A model generated the notes under the pieces. The model did no database searches. It was not told where the DNA came from and worked only from the letters and a program-made list of their open reading frames with translations. DNA of 64,000 nucleotides, taken from assembly GCF_014170335.1 (NCBI RefSeq), contig NZ_LZZS01000003.1, forward strand, positions 248,001-312,000, read 5' to 3'. Source of the DNA: Achromobacter sp. UMC46. GTDB lineage: Bacteria; Pseudomonadota; Gammaproteobacteria; Burkholderiales; Burkholderiaceae_B. Both the position numbers and the translations under genes were made by a program. Positions 1-8,943 of the stretch are shown here, piece by piece; within the stretch, counting starts at the first letter, position 1; the number at the start of each line of letters is the position of its first letter.

Positions 1-1157
1 GCGACTTGCTGGCCGGGCGCATCATTGCCGGTCTGCAAGCGCGAGATGCGGACGTGCGCTGTGAAGGCATCGGCGGGCCGCAGATGCAGGCCCGCGATTT
101 CGATGCGTGGCATCCCATGCATGCGCTGACCGTGTTCGGCTATGTCGACGCCTTGAAGCGGCTGCCCAGCCTGCTGGGCACGTATCGCGACGTCAAGCGC
201 CGCTGGCTGGCCGAGCCGCCCGCTGTGTTCGTCGGCATCGATGCGCCCGATTTCAACCTGAGGCTGGAGCACCAGCTGCGCCTGGCGGGCACGCCCACGG
301 TGCACTTCGTCGGCCCCTCCATTTGGGCGTGGCGCTACGAACGCATCCATAAGATCCGCGAATCGGTGTCGCACATGCTGGTGCTGTTCCCGTTCGAGGA
401 AGAGATCTACCGCAAGGAAGGCATTCCGGTCACGTACGTGGGCCACCCGTTGGCCGGCGCCATTCCGATGGAACCCGACCGTGCCGCTGCACGCGAGCGG
501 CTGGGCATCGACCAGGACGCGCGCGTGCTGGCGATCCTGCCGGGTAGCCGGTCGTCCGAGATCCGGCTGCTGGCGCCCCGTTTCCTGCAGGCTGCGCAAC
601 GGCTGCTGAAAAAGGACCCGGCCCTGCAATGCGTCGTGCCCATGGTCAACGACCAGCGGCGCGCGGAATTCCAGGCCATTCTGGCGGAACACCCGGTGCC
701 CGGCTTGCGCTGCATCACGGCGGACGACCTGCACGGCGCGGGCGGCGACCGCAAGGCGCCGGTGGCATGGTCCGTCATGGAGGCTGCCAACGCGGTGCTG
801 GTGGCCAGCGGCACCGCCACGCTGGAGACAGCGCTGTATAAGCGGCCCATGGTCATTTCGTACGTGCTGTCGCCCTGGATGCGCCGGATCATGTCCTGGA
901 AGTCCGGCCAGCAGCGGCCTTACCTGCCTTGGGTGGGGTTGCCGAACGTGCTGTTGCGCGACTTCGCGGTGCCCGAGCTTCTGCAGGACGACGCCACGCC
1001 CGAAAAGCTGGCCGAGGCGACCTGGGCGTCGCTGACCGACGATGCGCTGATCGCGCGCGTCGAGGCCCGCTTTACCGCCATGCACCAGGAATTGCTGCGC
1101 GACACGCCAGCCCTGGCCGCACAGGCGATCCTGGAGGTCTCCGGTGGAGCAGCCTGA
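1..1157 (+). CDS. lpxB: Lipid-A-disaccharide synthase, 5' end cut off
   Basis: This enzyme condenses UDP-2,3-diacylglucosamine with lipid X to form the lipid A disaccharide at the inner face of the cytoplasmic membrane. The reading frame is open from the first base. The first complete codon gives the Asp that ends the family's GExSGD motif, so only about a dozen N-terminal residues are missing. Family landmarks are visible: [47 protein letters not shown] and the donor-site stretch [11 protein letters not shown]. The remaining 384 or so residues match the usual length of about 380-390. The stop overlaps the start of rnhB by 14 bases, which suggests translational coupling. In relatives lpxD-fabZ-lpxA lie just upstream, probably outside this window. 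Confidence 0.96.
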   Translation, partial: DLLAGRIIAGLQARDADVRCEGIGGPQMQARDFDAWHPMHALTVFGYVDALKRLPSLLGTYRDVKRRWLAEPPAVFVGIDAPDFNLRLEHQLRLAGTPTVHFVGPSIWAWRYERIHKIRESVSHMLVLFPFEEEIYRKEGIPVTYVGHPLAGAIPMEPDRAAARERLGIDQDARVLAILPGSRSSEIRLLAPRFLQAAQRLLKKDPALQCVVPMVNDQRRAEFQAILAEHPVPGLRCITADDLHGAGGDRKAPVAWSVMEAANAVLVASGTATLETALYKRPMVISYVLSPWMRRIMSWKSGQQRPYLPWVGLPNVLLRDFAVPELLQDDATPEKLAEATWASLTDDALIARVEARFTAMHQELLRDTPALAAQAILEVSGGAA

Positions 1158-1752
1158 CCTGTTCGCGGCGCCTGAGCAGCCCGCCCTGGTGACGGCCGGC
1201 GTCGACGAGGCGGGCCGCGGCCCGCTGGCGGGCGCCGTGTACGCGGCGGCGGTCATCCTGGACCCCGCCAGGCCCGTTGAGGGGCTGGCCGATTCAAAGG
1301 TGCTGAAGGCCGCTACGCGCGAAGCGCTGGCGTTGCTGATCCAGGAACGCGCGTTGGCCTGGTGCGTTGCCAGCGCCAGCGTGGGGGAGATCGATTCCTT
1401 GAATATCCTGCGCGCCACCATGCTGGCGATGCAGCGGGCCGTCCAGGGCCTGTCCGTGCCTGCGCAGCTGGCGTTGGTGGACGGCAACCAGGCGCCCAAG
1501 CTGACCTGCACGGTGCAGACCGTCATCAAGGGCGACGCCCTGGTGCCGGCGATCTCCGCCGCATCCATCCTGGCCAAGACCGCGCGCGACGCCGACCTGA
1601 TGCGTCTGCACGCGCTGTATCCGCAATACGCGTTCGACCAGCACAAGGGATACGGCACGGCGCTGCATTTGCAGTTGCTGCGCGAACACGGCCCTTGCGC
1701 CGAGCATCGCCGCAGTTTCGCTCCCATCAAGGCTTTCGGCCTGGTCTCATGA
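1144..1752 (+). CDS. rnhB: Ribonuclease HII
   Basis: RNase HII removes ribonucleotides and RNA primers from RNA-DNA hybrids. The protein has 202 residues, normal for the family. The hallmark [10 protein letters not shown] motif is at residues 21-30 and supplies the first acidic metal ligands. [10 protein letters not shown] and [10 protein letters not shown] carry the later catalytic aspartates. The start is GTG at 1144, inside the end of lpxB. This fits because the catalytic Asp then sits about 20 residues from the N-terminus, as in homologues. The stop overlaps the next ATG in an ATGA arrangement. Confidence 0.96.
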   Translation: MEQPDLFAAPEQPALVTAGVDEAGRGPLAGAVYAAAVILDPARPVEGLADSKVLKAATREALALLIQERALAWCVASASVGEIDSLNILRATMLAMQRAVQGLSVPAQLALVDGNQAPKLTCTVQTVIKGDALVPAISAASILAKTARDADLMRLHALYPQYAFDQHKGYGTALHLQLLREHGPCAEHRRSFAPIKAFGLVS

Positions 1753-2537
1753 AGCACATCAGTTCCCGCGACAATCCCGCGGTCAAGGCGCTGGCCAAGC
1801 TGGCAGGGGCGGCGGGCAAGCGCGGCGCGCCCGTGCTGCTGGACGGGGTGCACCTGTGCCAAGCCTGGCTGCAGCATCATGGCGTGCCTGACCAGGCCGT
1901 CTTCGACGTTGACCGACTTTCCCAGCCCGATATCGCCGCGCTGGCGGCCGCCGTGCCGGATGCGCGCTGCCTGGCGCTGGACGCTCGCCTGATGCAGGCG
2001 GTGGCCAGCGTGGAAAGCGGGCAGGGCGTCGCCTTCGTGGTGACACCGCCGGCGCCGGAGCTGCCGTCCGTCGTGGCCGAGAATTGCGTGCTGTTCGATC
2101 GCATCCAGGACCCCGGAAACGTCGGCACCTTGTTGCGCACCTGCGCGGCGGCGGGTGTGAAGCGCGTGTTCCTGGCGACGGGCACGGCGGCCGCCTGGTC
2201 GCCCAAGGTGGTGCGCAGCGGCCAGGGCGCGCATTTCGCGCTGGCGATCCATGAGCACGTAGACCTGGCCGGGTTGCTGCCGCATCTGCACGTGCCCTTG
2301 GTGGCTACTGCGCTGGACGGCGCCCAGGACCTGTACGAAGGCAGCCTGCCTGCGCAGTGCGCCTGGGTCTTCGGACACGAGGGCCAGGGGGTCGCGGCGG
2401 CATTGCTGGATGCGGCTCGCCTCAAGGTGCGCATCCCCCATGACATGGCGGCCGTCGAATCGCTGAATGTCGGGGCAGCGGCGGCTATCTGCCTGTTCGA
2501 GCAACGCCGTCAGGCGCTGCGGGGCCATCCCCGCTGA
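1749..2537 (+). CDS. TrmH/SpoU-family RNA 2'-O-methyltransferase
   Basis: A SPOUT-class enzyme that methylates ribose 2'-OH in rRNA or tRNA using S-adenosylmethionine. It has 262 residues. An N-terminal substrate-binding part begins with [14 protein letters not shown]. The C-terminal knotted domain shows the three SpoU motifs: [14 protein letters not shown] (motif 1), GHEGQGV (motif 2) and [19 protein letters not shown] (motif 3). The ATG at 1749 overlaps the rnhB stop, so lpxB-rnhB-this gene is one transcription unit. The nucleotide it modifies cannot be told from sequence. Confidence 0.92.
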   Translation: MKHISSRDNPAVKALAKLAGAAGKRGAPVLLDGVHLCQAWLQHHGVPDQAVFDVDRLSQPDIAALAAAVPDARCLALDARLMQAVASVESGQGVAFVVTPPAPELPSVVAENCVLFDRIQDPGNVGTLLRTCAAAGVKRVFLATGTAAAWSPKVVRSGQGAHFALAIHEHVDLAGLLPHLHVPLVATALDGAQDLYEGSLPAQCAWVFGHEGQGVAAALLDAARLKVRIPHDMAAVESLNVGAAAAICLFEQRRQALRGHPR

Positions 2538-2647
2538 CGCGGGAATTTCCGGCTGTTTTCGTGGACTGACCCCGTTTATACTGCGGCGATCACGAGCTTC
2601 AGCAGCGCGCAACGGGCGCCTGCAGCTTATCCACCTAAGGGCGAATC

Positions 2648-3160
2648 ATGAAGAACTGGGCCAAGTTGATGCTTGCCGCGGCGGGCGCCGCGCTGCTGTT
2701 GGCGGGTTGCGCCGGTCCCCGTTATGCGGACGTGGCTGCGAAGATCCCGCCCTTGGAGCCCCAGAACGGCCGGCTCTATTTCTACCAGCTTGCCTCTGCC
2801 GCGGGCGAGGCCGCCGCCGAACCGGCCATCATGGTGGACGGGCGCAAGGTGGGCCGTTCCAAGCCTGCCCGGTTCTTCTTCTTGGACCGGCCGGCAGGCA
2901 CGGTGTCGCTGGCGCTCGCGGAGCGAACCAGCCAGAGCGGGGCGCTGAGCGTGCCGCTGAGCGTGCCGCTGAGCGTGCCGCTGAGCGTGCCGCTGAGCGT
3001 GCCGCTGGCGGCGGGCCAGACGCGGTATGTGCGCGTGGAAATCGAAAACGGTAGGCAGGTCTTGCGCCAGGAAGCGTCGGAAGAGGTGGCGCTCCAGTCC
3101 ATGGCCGACCTGAAGTACTGGGGCGCAGGGTGGCGCGACCGCGAAAAGCTGCGGTATTGA
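2648..3160 (+). CDS. DUF2846-type lipoprotein with internal LSVP tandem repeat
   Basis: A 170-residue predicted outer-membrane or periplasmic lipoprotein of unknown function. The signal peptide ends in the lipobox LLAGC, with the lipidated Cys at about residue 21. NGRLYFYQ, VDGRKVGRSKPARFFFLDRPAG and AGQTRYVRVE match the pattern of the second lipoprotein at 3657, so the two are paralogues (DUF2846-like). Unlike that paralogue it carries five in-frame copies of Leu-Ser-Val-Pro at about residues 100-119, just before the AGQTRYV strand. It lies about 110 bases after the methyltransferase gene and probably has its own promoter. Confidence 0.85.
   Translation: MKNWAKLMLAAAGAALLLAGCAGPRYADVAAKIPPLEPQNGRLYFYQLASAAGEAAAEPAIMVDGRKVGRSKPARFFFLDRPAGTVSLALAERTSQSGALSVPLSVPLSVPLSVPLSVPLAAGQTRYVRVEIENGRQVLRQEASEEVALQSMADLKYWGAGWRDREKLRY
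2945..3004 (+). repeat. Five perfect 12-bp tandem repeats (CTGAGCGTGCCG)
   Basis: Five identical 12-base units lie head to tail inside the lipoprotein gene, each encoding Leu-Ser-Val-Pro. The next codons (CTG GCG GCG) diverge. The unit is a multiple of three, so copy-number change would lengthen or shorten the protein without a frameshift. Confidence 0.97.
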
Positions 3161-3228
3161 CCGCGGTGAACATTTTGTAAAATTCAGTCGCCCTCATATA
3201 CTTCACGCTTTATTTTCCCGAGGTGTCT

Positions 3229-3660
3229 ATGGTGTCATCGCCGGTTCACAAGCTTGAGGGTCGTTTCACGCGGGCAAGCCGGGCGCTACTGATGGCTGCC
3301 GCCTGCGCCTTCGCGTTAGGGGCGTGCATGTCGGTCAGCACGCAAAAAATCGCCATGGTTCCTGTGGCGCCCGCGGATCCTGTCCATACGATCCAGCTGT
3401 CCCGGGTCGTGATCGCTCCGCTGCCCAATGACAGCAGCGTCACGCTGCCGTCGGGGTCGCAATGGCGCCGCGTGGGCGCCTTGCCGCAAGGCGATGTCTA
3501 CCGCTCGCAAAGCGGCCTGTTCACGGTCCAGACCCGCCGCCAGGGCGAGGCCTATGTGGTCGCGACGTCCGGCAAAATGGTCGGTTTCTATCTTCCCGGA
3601 GAAAGCGCCTTCATGCCCCTGTCCCGTCCCGTGACGTTGCCTGTGGAGATGCGTCAATGA
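3229..3660 (+). CDS. Small predicted lipoprotein, unknown function
   Basis: A 143-residue protein with an N-terminal signal anchor (ALLMAAACAFALGAC) ending in an LGAC lipobox, hence probably a lipoprotein. The rest is polar with several short beta-strand-like segments (TIQLSRVVIAPLP, EAYVVATSGKMVGFYLP). I do not recognise a named family. I chose the ATG at 3229 over the GTG at 3223 because CGAGG at 3219-3223 then sits at proper ribosome-binding distance. The stop overlaps the ATG of the next lipoprotein gene (ATGA), so the two are translationally coupled. Confidence 0.8.
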   Translation: MVSSPVHKLEGRFTRASRALLMAAACAFALGACMSVSTQKIAMVPVAPADPVHTIQLSRVVIAPLPNDSSVTLPSGSQWRRVGALPQGDVYRSQSGLFTVQTRRQGEAYVVATSGKMVGFYLPGESAFMPLSRPVTLPVEMRQ

Positions 3661-4127
3661 AAACGTGGTTGAAAATGTTGGCCGGCGCCGCCGTTGCCGT
3701 CGTGCTGGCGGGTTGCGCCGGGGGCAAGTACGAAGTGCTGGAGAACCGGATCCCCCCGATCGCCGAAGGCAAGGGGCGGATCTATTTTTACCAGCCGCAG
3801 CCGTCGAATTTTGCGTCGTCGCAGCAAAAGCTTCGGGTCAACAACGAAGTGGTCGGCCGCAACAAGCCGGCCAGCTTCTTCTATGTGGACCGCCCGGCGG
3901 GCAGCTATGTGGTGACCAATCTGTATTGGACGGGCGACGGCGTGAGCTTCATGCTGGATGCCGGCCAGACGCGCTATGTGCGCGTCATGGCGGAATCGTT
4001 GGGCAGCACGGGCGCCGTGGGCAAATTGTCGATGCAACTCGTCGACCCGGCCGAGCTGGCGGTGCATGAAATGCAGGGCCTGCGTTATTGGGGCGCGGCA
4101 TCGCCTGAGCGGGTGCCTGGCCTGTAA
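3657..4127 (+). CDS. DUF2846-type lipoprotein (paralogue of the gene at 2648)
   Basis: A 156-residue lipoprotein with a VVLAGC lipobox at about residues 16-21. The core shares GRIYFYQ, NNEVVGRNKPASFFYVDRPAG, AGQTRYVRV and a final LRYWGA with the protein at 2648 (DUF2846-like). It lacks the LSVP repeat. It overlaps the preceding small lipoprotein gene by four bases. Function is unknown; the signal peptide places it in the envelope. Confidence 0.85.
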   Translation: MKTWLKMLAGAAVAVVLAGCAGGKYEVLENRIPPIAEGKGRIYFYQPQPSNFASSQQKLRVNNEVVGRNKPASFFYVDRPAGSYVVTNLYWTGDGVSFMLDAGQTRYVRVMAESLGSTGAVGKLSMQLVDPAELAVHEMQGLRYWGAASPERVPGL

Positions 4128-4176
4128 GCCTGTCATTCCTGCCAAGCCCGTCCCGGACGGGTTCGGCGGAAGTAGC

Positions 4177-4201
4177 AAGGGCGCGCCAATGGCGCGCCCT
4201 T
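4177..4201. terminator. Hairpin between convergent lipoprotein gene and ppsR
   Basis: A perfect 11-bp inverted repeat (AAGGGCGCGCC / GGCGCGCCCTT) with a 3-base loop lies between two convergent genes. There is no long T-run, so it may act as a weak bidirectional terminator or need Rho. Confidence 0.55.
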
Positions 4202-4218
4202 GTCGTTTCAGCGCCGAA

Positions 4219-5046
4219 TCAGCCGCGGTCCAGCCCCACTTCCTGCAGCACCGTCGTCGCGATTTCTTCGATCGACTTGGTGGTGCTGGACAGCCAGGAA
4301 ATGCCTTCGCGGCGCATCATGCGCTCGGCTTCGGCGACCTCGTAGCGGCATTGCTCCAGCTGCGAGTAGCGGCTGTTCGGGCGGCGCTCGTTGCGGACTT
4401 CCGCCAGGCGTTCGGGCTGGATGGACAGGCCGAACAGCTTGGCGCGATGAGGCGCGATGGTCGAGGGCAGGGTGCCGCGCTCGAAATCGTCGGGCGTCAG
4501 CGGGAAGTTGGCGGCCTTGATCGCGTACTGCATCGCCAGGTACAGGCTGGTGGGCGTCTTGCCGCAGCGGGACACGCCCACCAGGATCACGTCGGCCTGG
4601 TCCAGCTGGTTCACGAACTGGCCGTCGTCGTGCGCCAGGCTGAAGTTGATGGCGTCAATCCGGTTGCGGTATTTTTCGGAATTGGCCTGCATGTGCGAGC
4701 GGCCGATGGAATGGCTGGACTTCAGGCCCAGCGCCTGTTCGATGTGGCTCACGAAGGTGCCGAACAGGTCCATGAAAATCCCGTTCGCCTGGCGAACACG
4801 GGCCAGGATCTCGGGGTTGACCAAGGTGCTGAACACGATGGGGGGCACACCGGCTTCCAGGGCGCTGCGGTCGATGCGCATCGCGACCTCGGCCGCTTTC
4901 TCCAGCGTGTCGACAAAAGGCAGGCGGATCGGCTTGAAATCGACCTCTTCGAACTGGGAAAGCACCGACTGGCTGAACGTCTCAGCGGTGATGCCGGTAC
5001 TGTCGGAAACGATGTATACCGTGCGTACGATCGGGGTAGATGTCAT
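4219..5046 (-). CDS. ppsR: PEP synthetase regulatory kinase/pyrophosphorylase
   Basis: A bifunctional ADP-dependent kinase and phosphate-dependent pyrophosphorylase that switches PEP synthase off and on by phosphorylating a Thr next to its catalytic His. It has 275 residues (DUF299/PF03618). The N-terminal YIVSDSTGITAET segment and the P-loop GVSRCGKT at residues 157-164 are diagnostic. It is divergent from ppsA, its target, across 181 bases, as in many Proteobacteria. The ATG at 5046 gives the conserved N-terminus. Confidence 0.95.
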   Translation of the reverse strand: MTSTPIVRTVYIVSDSTGITAETFSQSVLSQFEEVDFKPIRLPFVDTLEKAAEVAMRIDRSALEAGVPPIVFSTLVNPEILARVRQANGIFMDLFGTFVSHIEQALGLKSSHSIGRSHMQANSEKYRNRIDAINFSLAHDDGQFVNQLDQADVILVGVSRCGKTPTSLYLAMQYAIKAANFPLTPDDFERGTLPSTIAPHRAKLFGLSIQPERLAEVRNERRPNSRYSQLEQCRYEVAEAERMMRREGISWLSSTTKSIEEIATTVLQEVGLDRG

Positions 5047-5137
5047 GTGTAAAAAATTCCAACCAGTCAGATAGCCGAAGGTACTCCACCGAGTACAATC
5101 AGGCCCCTATAAGTCACCCCAAGGGCGGTCCAAGGCC

Positions 5138-5196
5138 AGTTTGGTCAGCGTTTGGAAATGCGGGTTTTTTCCGCTTATCCATGCATTGACCAAACT
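5138..5196. promoter_or_regulatory. 10-bp inverted repeat in the ppsR/ppsA intergenic region
   Basis: AGTTTGGTCA at 5138-5147 is matched by its exact reverse complement TGACCAAACT at 5187-5196, close before ppsA. It could be an operator pair or a leader-RNA stem. TTGACC at 5186-5191, within the right arm, resembles a -35 box, but I see no convincing -10 at the right distance. Confidence 0.4.
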
Positions 5197-5227
5197 CGCT
5201 TTCATTCCATTGTAAAAGGTGACTTCA

Positions 5228-7591
5228 ATGTCGTACGTTGTTTTGTTCGAGCAGCTCCGCATGACGGACGTGGACTCGGTAGGAGGCAAGAACGCATCAC
5301 TGGGCGAAATGATCAGCCAGCTGTCTGGCGCGGGTGTCCGCGTGCCGGGCGGCTTTGCCACGACCGCTGACGCCTTCCGCGACTTCCTGAAGGCGTCGGG
5401 CCTGGACAAGCGCATCGCTGAACGTCTGACCACGCTGAACCCGGAAGACGTGCGCGAGCTGGCCAACGCCGGCGCGCAAATTCGCCAATGGCTGGTCGAA
5501 GCCCCTTTCTCGGCCGAATTCGAAGCCCAGATCCGCGAAGCCTTCGCCAAGCTCGACGCTGACGGCAAGGGCTCGTTCGCCGTGCGCTCGTCCGCCACGG
5601 CCGAAGACCTGCCCGACGCCTCGTTCGCCGGCCAGCAGGAAACCTTCCTGAACGTGGTCGGCATCGACGACGTGCTGGACAAGATCCGCCACGTGTTCGC
5701 CTCGCTGTACAACGATCGCGCCATCTCCTATCGCGTGCACAAGGGCTATGCCCACGCCGATGTCGCCTTGTCGGCCGGCATCCAGCGCATGGTGCGTTCC
5801 GACAAGGGCAGCGCCGGCGTCATGTTCACCATCGACACCGAATCGGGCTTCGAAGACGTCGTGTTCATCACGTCGTCGTACGGCCTGGGCGAAACCGTGG
5901 TGCAAGGCGCGGTCAACCCCGACGAGTTCTACGTCTTCAAGCCGACGCTGGCCCAAGGCCACTTCCCGATCGTTGGCCGCCGCATCGGCTCCAAGCTGAT
6001 CAAGATGGAATTCGATCCCGAGCGTCCCGAAGGCCGTGCCGTGCGCACCGTCGACGTGCCGGTGTCCGAACGCAACCGCTACTCGCTGACCGACGACGAA
6101 GTCAACGAACTGGCCCGCTACGCCGTCATCATCGAAAAGCACTACCAGCGCCCGATGGACATCGAGTGGGGCCGCGACGGCGTCGACGGCAAGATCTACA
6201 TCCTGCAGGCGCGTCCGGAAACGGTGAAGTCCCAGCAGGGCGTGAACGACGTCCAGCAGCGCTACCGCCTGAAGGCGACCGGCCAGGTCCTGATCACCGG
6301 CCGCGCGATCGGCCAGAAGATCGGCGCCGGCCCCGTGCGCGTCGTGGGTGACATCTCGGACATGGACAAGGTCCAGCCGGGCGACGTGCTGGTCACCGAC
6401 ATGACGGACCCCAACTGGGAGCCCGTAATGAAGCGTGCCGCGGCCATCGTCACGAACCGTGGCGGCCGTACCTGCCACGCGGCGATCATCGCGCGCGAAC
6501 TGGGCATTCCGGCTGTCGTGGGTTGCGGCAACGCCACCGATCTGCTGAAGGAAGGCCAGGCCGTGACCGTGTCTTGCGCGGAAGGCGACGAAGGCCGCAT
6601 CTATGACGGCCTGATCGAAACCGAAGTGGAAGAAGTCCGCCGCGGCGACATGCCCGCCATCGATCTGAAGATCATGATGAACGTGGGCAATCCGCAACTG
6701 GCGTTCGATTTCGCGCAGATCCCGAACAGCGGCGTGGGCCTGGCCCGCCTGGAATTCATCATCAACAACAACATCGGCATCCACCCGAAGGCGGTCCTGG
6801 ACTACCCGAATGTGGACGGCGAACTGAAGAAGGCCGTGGAATCGGCGGCCCGCGGACACGCCAGCCCGCGCGCGTTCTTCGTCGAGAAGATGGCCGAAGG
6901 CGTGGCGACGATCGCTGCCGCTTTCTACCCGAAGCCCGTGATTGTGCGCATGTCGGACTTCAAGTCCAACGAGTACCGCAAACTCGTCGGCGGTTCGCGC
7001 TACGAGCCCGAGGAAGAGAACCCCATGCTGGGCTTCCGCGGCGCGTCGCGCTACATCGCCGAGGACTTCGCCGAGTGCTTCCGCATGGAATGCGAAGCGC
7101 TGAAGAAGGTGCGCGACGACATGGGCTTGACCAACGTCGAGATCATGGTGCCGTTCGTGCGTACCGTGGGCCAGGCGGAAAAGGTCGTCAACCTGCTGGC
7201 CAAGCATGGCCTGGCGCGTGGTGAAAACGGCCTGAAGCTGATCATGATGTGCGAAGTGCCGTCCAACGCCATTCTGGCCGACGAATTCCTGCAGTACTTC
7301 GACGGCTTCTCGATCGGTTCGAACGACATGACCCAGCTGACGCTGGGCCTGGACCGCGATTCGGGCATGGAACTGCTGGCCGCCGACTTCGACGAGCGCG
7401 ACGAGGCCGTGAAGTTCATGCTGCGCCGCGCGATCAAGGCTTGCCTGGCCGCCAACAAGTACGTGGGCATTTGCGGCCAAGGCCCCAGCGACCACCCGGA
7501 CTTCGCGCAATGGCTGAAGGACGAGGGCATCCTGTCGATGTCGCTCAATCCGGACACCGTTGTCGACACCTGGCAACGCCTGGCCAAGTAA
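5228..7591 (+). CDS. ppsA: Phosphoenolpyruvate synthase
   Basis: Converts pyruvate and ATP to phosphoenolpyruvate, AMP and phosphate for gluconeogenesis. It has 787 residues (E. coli 792). The ATP-binding N-terminal domain contains [10 protein letters not shown] and [21 protein letters not shown]. The swivelling phosphohistidine domain has [19 protein letters not shown] with the phosphorylated His at residue 417 and the regulatory Thr two residues before it. The C-terminal PEP/pyruvate domain ends with [18 protein letters not shown] and [14 protein letters not shown]. The ATG at 5228 follows AAAGGTG at good spacing; the in-frame GTG at 5219 overlaps that ribosome binding site and is less likely. 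Confidence 0.97.
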   Translation: MSYVVLFEQLRMTDVDSVGGKNASLGEMISQLSGAGVRVPGGFATTADAFRDFLKASGLDKRIAERLTTLNPEDVRELANAGAQIRQWLVEAPFSAEFEAQIREAFAKLDADGKGSFAVRSSATAEDLPDASFAGQQETFLNVVGIDDVLDKIRHVFASLYNDRAISYRVHKGYAHADVALSAGIQRMVRSDKGSAGVMFTIDTESGFEDVVFITSSYGLGETVVQGAVNPDEFYVFKPTLAQGHFPIVGRRIGSKLIKMEFDPERPEGRAVRTVDVPVSERNRYSLTDDEVNELARYAVIIEKHYQRPMDIEWGRDGVDGKIYILQARPETVKSQQGVNDVQQRYRLKATGQVLITGRAIGQKIGAGPVRVVGDISDMDKVQPGDVLVTDMTDPNWEPVMKRAAAIVTNRGGRTCHAAIIARELGIPAVVGCGNATDLLKEGQAVTVSCAEGDEGRIYDGLIETEVEEVRRGDMPAIDLKIMMNVGNPQLAFDFAQIPNSGVGLARLEFIINNNIGIHPKAVLDYPNVDGELKKAVESAARGHASPRAFFVEKMAEGVATIAAAFYPKPVIVRMSDFKSNEYRKLVGGSRYEPEEENPMLGFRGASRYIAEDFAECFRMECEALKKVRDDMGLTNVEIMVPFVRTVGQAEKVVNLLAKHGLARGENGLKLIMMCEVPSNAILADEFLQYFDGFSIGSNDMTQLTLGLDRDSGMELLAADFDERDEAVKFMLRRAIKACLAANKYVGICGQGPSDHPDFAQWLKDEGILSMSLNPDTVVDTWQRLAK

Positions 7592-7608
7592 CGACTGGCT
7601 GGCTGATC

Positions 7609-7646
7609 AAAAAAACCCTGCATCGGAAACGATGCGGGGTTTTTTT
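7609..7646 (+). terminator. Rho-independent terminator of ppsA
   Basis: A 10-bp stem (CCCTGCATCG / CGATGCGGGG, one G-U pair) with a GAAA loop is followed by seven T, 18 bases after the ppsA stop. A preceding A-run makes it potentially bidirectional. Confidence 0.92.
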
Positions 7647-7679
7647 CGCGTCGGCCGTTTGGATGAGGCCACTGCGCCG

Positions 7680-7802
7680 TCACGCTGTCCGGTGCGCTTC
7701 CAGGTATCGCGTCGGCGTGTCGCCCAGGGTCTGGCGGAACGCGGATGCGAATGCGGCAGGACTCGCATAGCCGAGGTCCATTGCCACCCGGGTCACGGCC
7801 TG
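7680..7802 (-). pseudogene. Remnant: C-terminal helix-turn-helix of an AraC-family regulator
   Basis: On the minus strand about 40 residues from the end of an AraC/XylS DNA-binding domain survive: VTRVAMDLGYASPAAFASAFRQ followed by GDTPTRYLEA and a stop. The upstream reading frame has no family resemblance, and the N-terminal effector domain and first helix-turn-helix are absent. It abuts a hydrolase remnant on the opposite strand, consistent with one internal deletion through a divergent gene pair. Confidence 0.75.
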
Positions 7803-7994
7803 CGCGCTGGCGCTGGCCGACGAACTCGGCTTCCACACCTTCGGCCTGACCAGACCGATCATCGCAGGACCATCATCGACCGCAGCAGTCTTGAGGTGCG
7901 GCCGGCGGCCGGCCATTATCCGATGAACGAGACGCCGTTGGCCCTGGCAGCGGCGATCGAGTCGTTCCTGGCGGAAGCGACCGAAGCTGTCTAG
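7801..7994 (+). pseudogene. Remnant: alpha/beta-hydrolase C-terminus
   Basis: The frame ending at 7994 reads RPAAGHYPMNETP then LALAAAIESFLAE, the typical last segment of alpha/beta-fold hydrolases including the catalytic His in GHYP. Just upstream, in a different frame from 7801, is ALADELGFHTFGLT, which resembles the stretch before the nucleophile elbow of such enzymes. The nucleophile region, the Asp region and the start are missing. The two pieces are separated by a frame change and deletion, so no working protein can be made. Confidence 0.65.
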
Positions 7995-7997
7995 GCA

Positions 7998-8843
7998 TCA
8001 GGCCGCTTGTGCTTCCCGGGCCAGCAAAACGCGTTTGCGGTCGATGCCCCAACGGTAGCCGGCCAGCGATCCGTCGGTGCGCACGACGCGATGGCAGGGG
8101 ATCGCAAGCGCGATGTGGTTGGTCGCGCAGGCGCGCGCCACCGCGCGCACGGCGCGCGGGGAGCCGATGCGTTCGGCGATGTCGGTGTAGGTGGCGGTCG
8201 TGCCGGCGGGAATGTCCCGCAGGGCTTCCCAGACGCGGCGCTGGAATGCGGTGCCGCGCACGTCCAGCGGCAGGTCCAGCCCGCGGGAGGGGTCTTCGAC
8301 GAAGCCCACCACGGCGGCCACCCACGCCTCGAAGGCGGTGTCCGCCCCGATCAGCCGGGCGGCCTTGAAGCGGTCTTGCAGGTTGCGGACCAATTGTTCG
8401 GGATCCGCGTCCAGGGCGATTTCGCAGATGCCGGTGCTGCTGGCCGCGACCAATAGGGCGCCCAGCGAGCATTGGGCCACGGCGAAACGGATATCCACGC
8501 CTTCGCCGTCCCGGCGGAAAGCGGTGGGCGTCATGCCCAGGATGGCCGGAGCGGATTCATAGAAGCGGCCGCTGGAGTTGAAACCGGCCTCGTACATGGC
8601 GTCCGTGACGCTGGCGCTTTGCTTGAGCTGATGGCGCGCGCGGCTGGCGCGCAGGGCATTGGCGTAGGCTTTGGGCGTGATGCCCGTGGCTGCCTTGAAG
8701 ACGCGGTGGAAGTGGAAGCGGCTCATGCCCGCCTGCTCGGCCAGGGTGGACAGGTCGGGCGGCTGCTCGGCTTCCAGGGCGCGGCAGGCGCGCTCGACGG
8801 CGGCGGCGTGCTGTTTGCTCAAGGGGGCTGCGGCTGGGCTCAT
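7998..8843 (-). CDS. Ada-like AraC / methylated-DNA-protein cysteine methyltransferase
   Basis: A 281-residue DNA-repair protein that should remove alkyl groups from O6-alkylguanine onto its own Cys, joined to an AraC-type DNA-binding domain. Residues 12-110 form the AraC helix-turn-helix pair (LAEQAGMSRFHFHRVFKAATGITPKAY). Residues 120-275 form the transferase domain with the acceptor Cys250 in AIPCHRVVR. Compared with E. coli Ada (about 354 residues) the N-terminal zinc/phosphotriester-repair domain is missing, so it should not sense methylphosphotriesters that way. It is followed on the opposite strand by the hydrolase remnant, four bases away. Confidence 0.9.
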   Translation of the reverse strand: MSPAAAPLSKQHAAAVERACRALEAEQPPDLSTLAEQAGMSRFHFHRVFKAATGITPKAYANALRASRARHQLKQSASVTDAMYEAGFNSSGRFYESAPAILGMTPTAFRRDGEGVDIRFAVAQCSLGALLVAASSTGICEIALDADPEQLVRNLQDRFKAARLIGADTAFEAWVAAVVGFVEDPSRGLDLPLDVRGTAFQRRVWEALRDIPAGTTATYTDIAERIGSPRAVRAVARACATNHIALAIPCHRVVRTDGSLAGYRWGIDRKRVLLAREAQAA

Positions 8844-8943
8844 ACGGGACTCCTGTCGTGCGCATGGTCGGATGCGCGATACCCCATGGTCTCAAAGCCG
8901 TCCGGACGCCGCACTCCGGATGTTGCGTGCGGGCGGGGGCGGG

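Noticed and set aside
3958-5052. Plus-strand frame of 364 codons opposite ppsR
   Set aside because: Antisense of the clearly identified ppsR; no independent start signal or homology.
5094-5099. TACAAT as a -10 box for ppsA
   Set aside because: No acceptable -35 sequence is found 16-18 bases upstream, so I did not list it as a promoter.
5297-7576. Very long open frame on the minus strand opposite ppsA (759 codons)
   Set aside because: It is the antisense of a highly biased GC-rich coding gene. The product is His/Val/Arg-rich with no family resemblance, and ppsA is certain.
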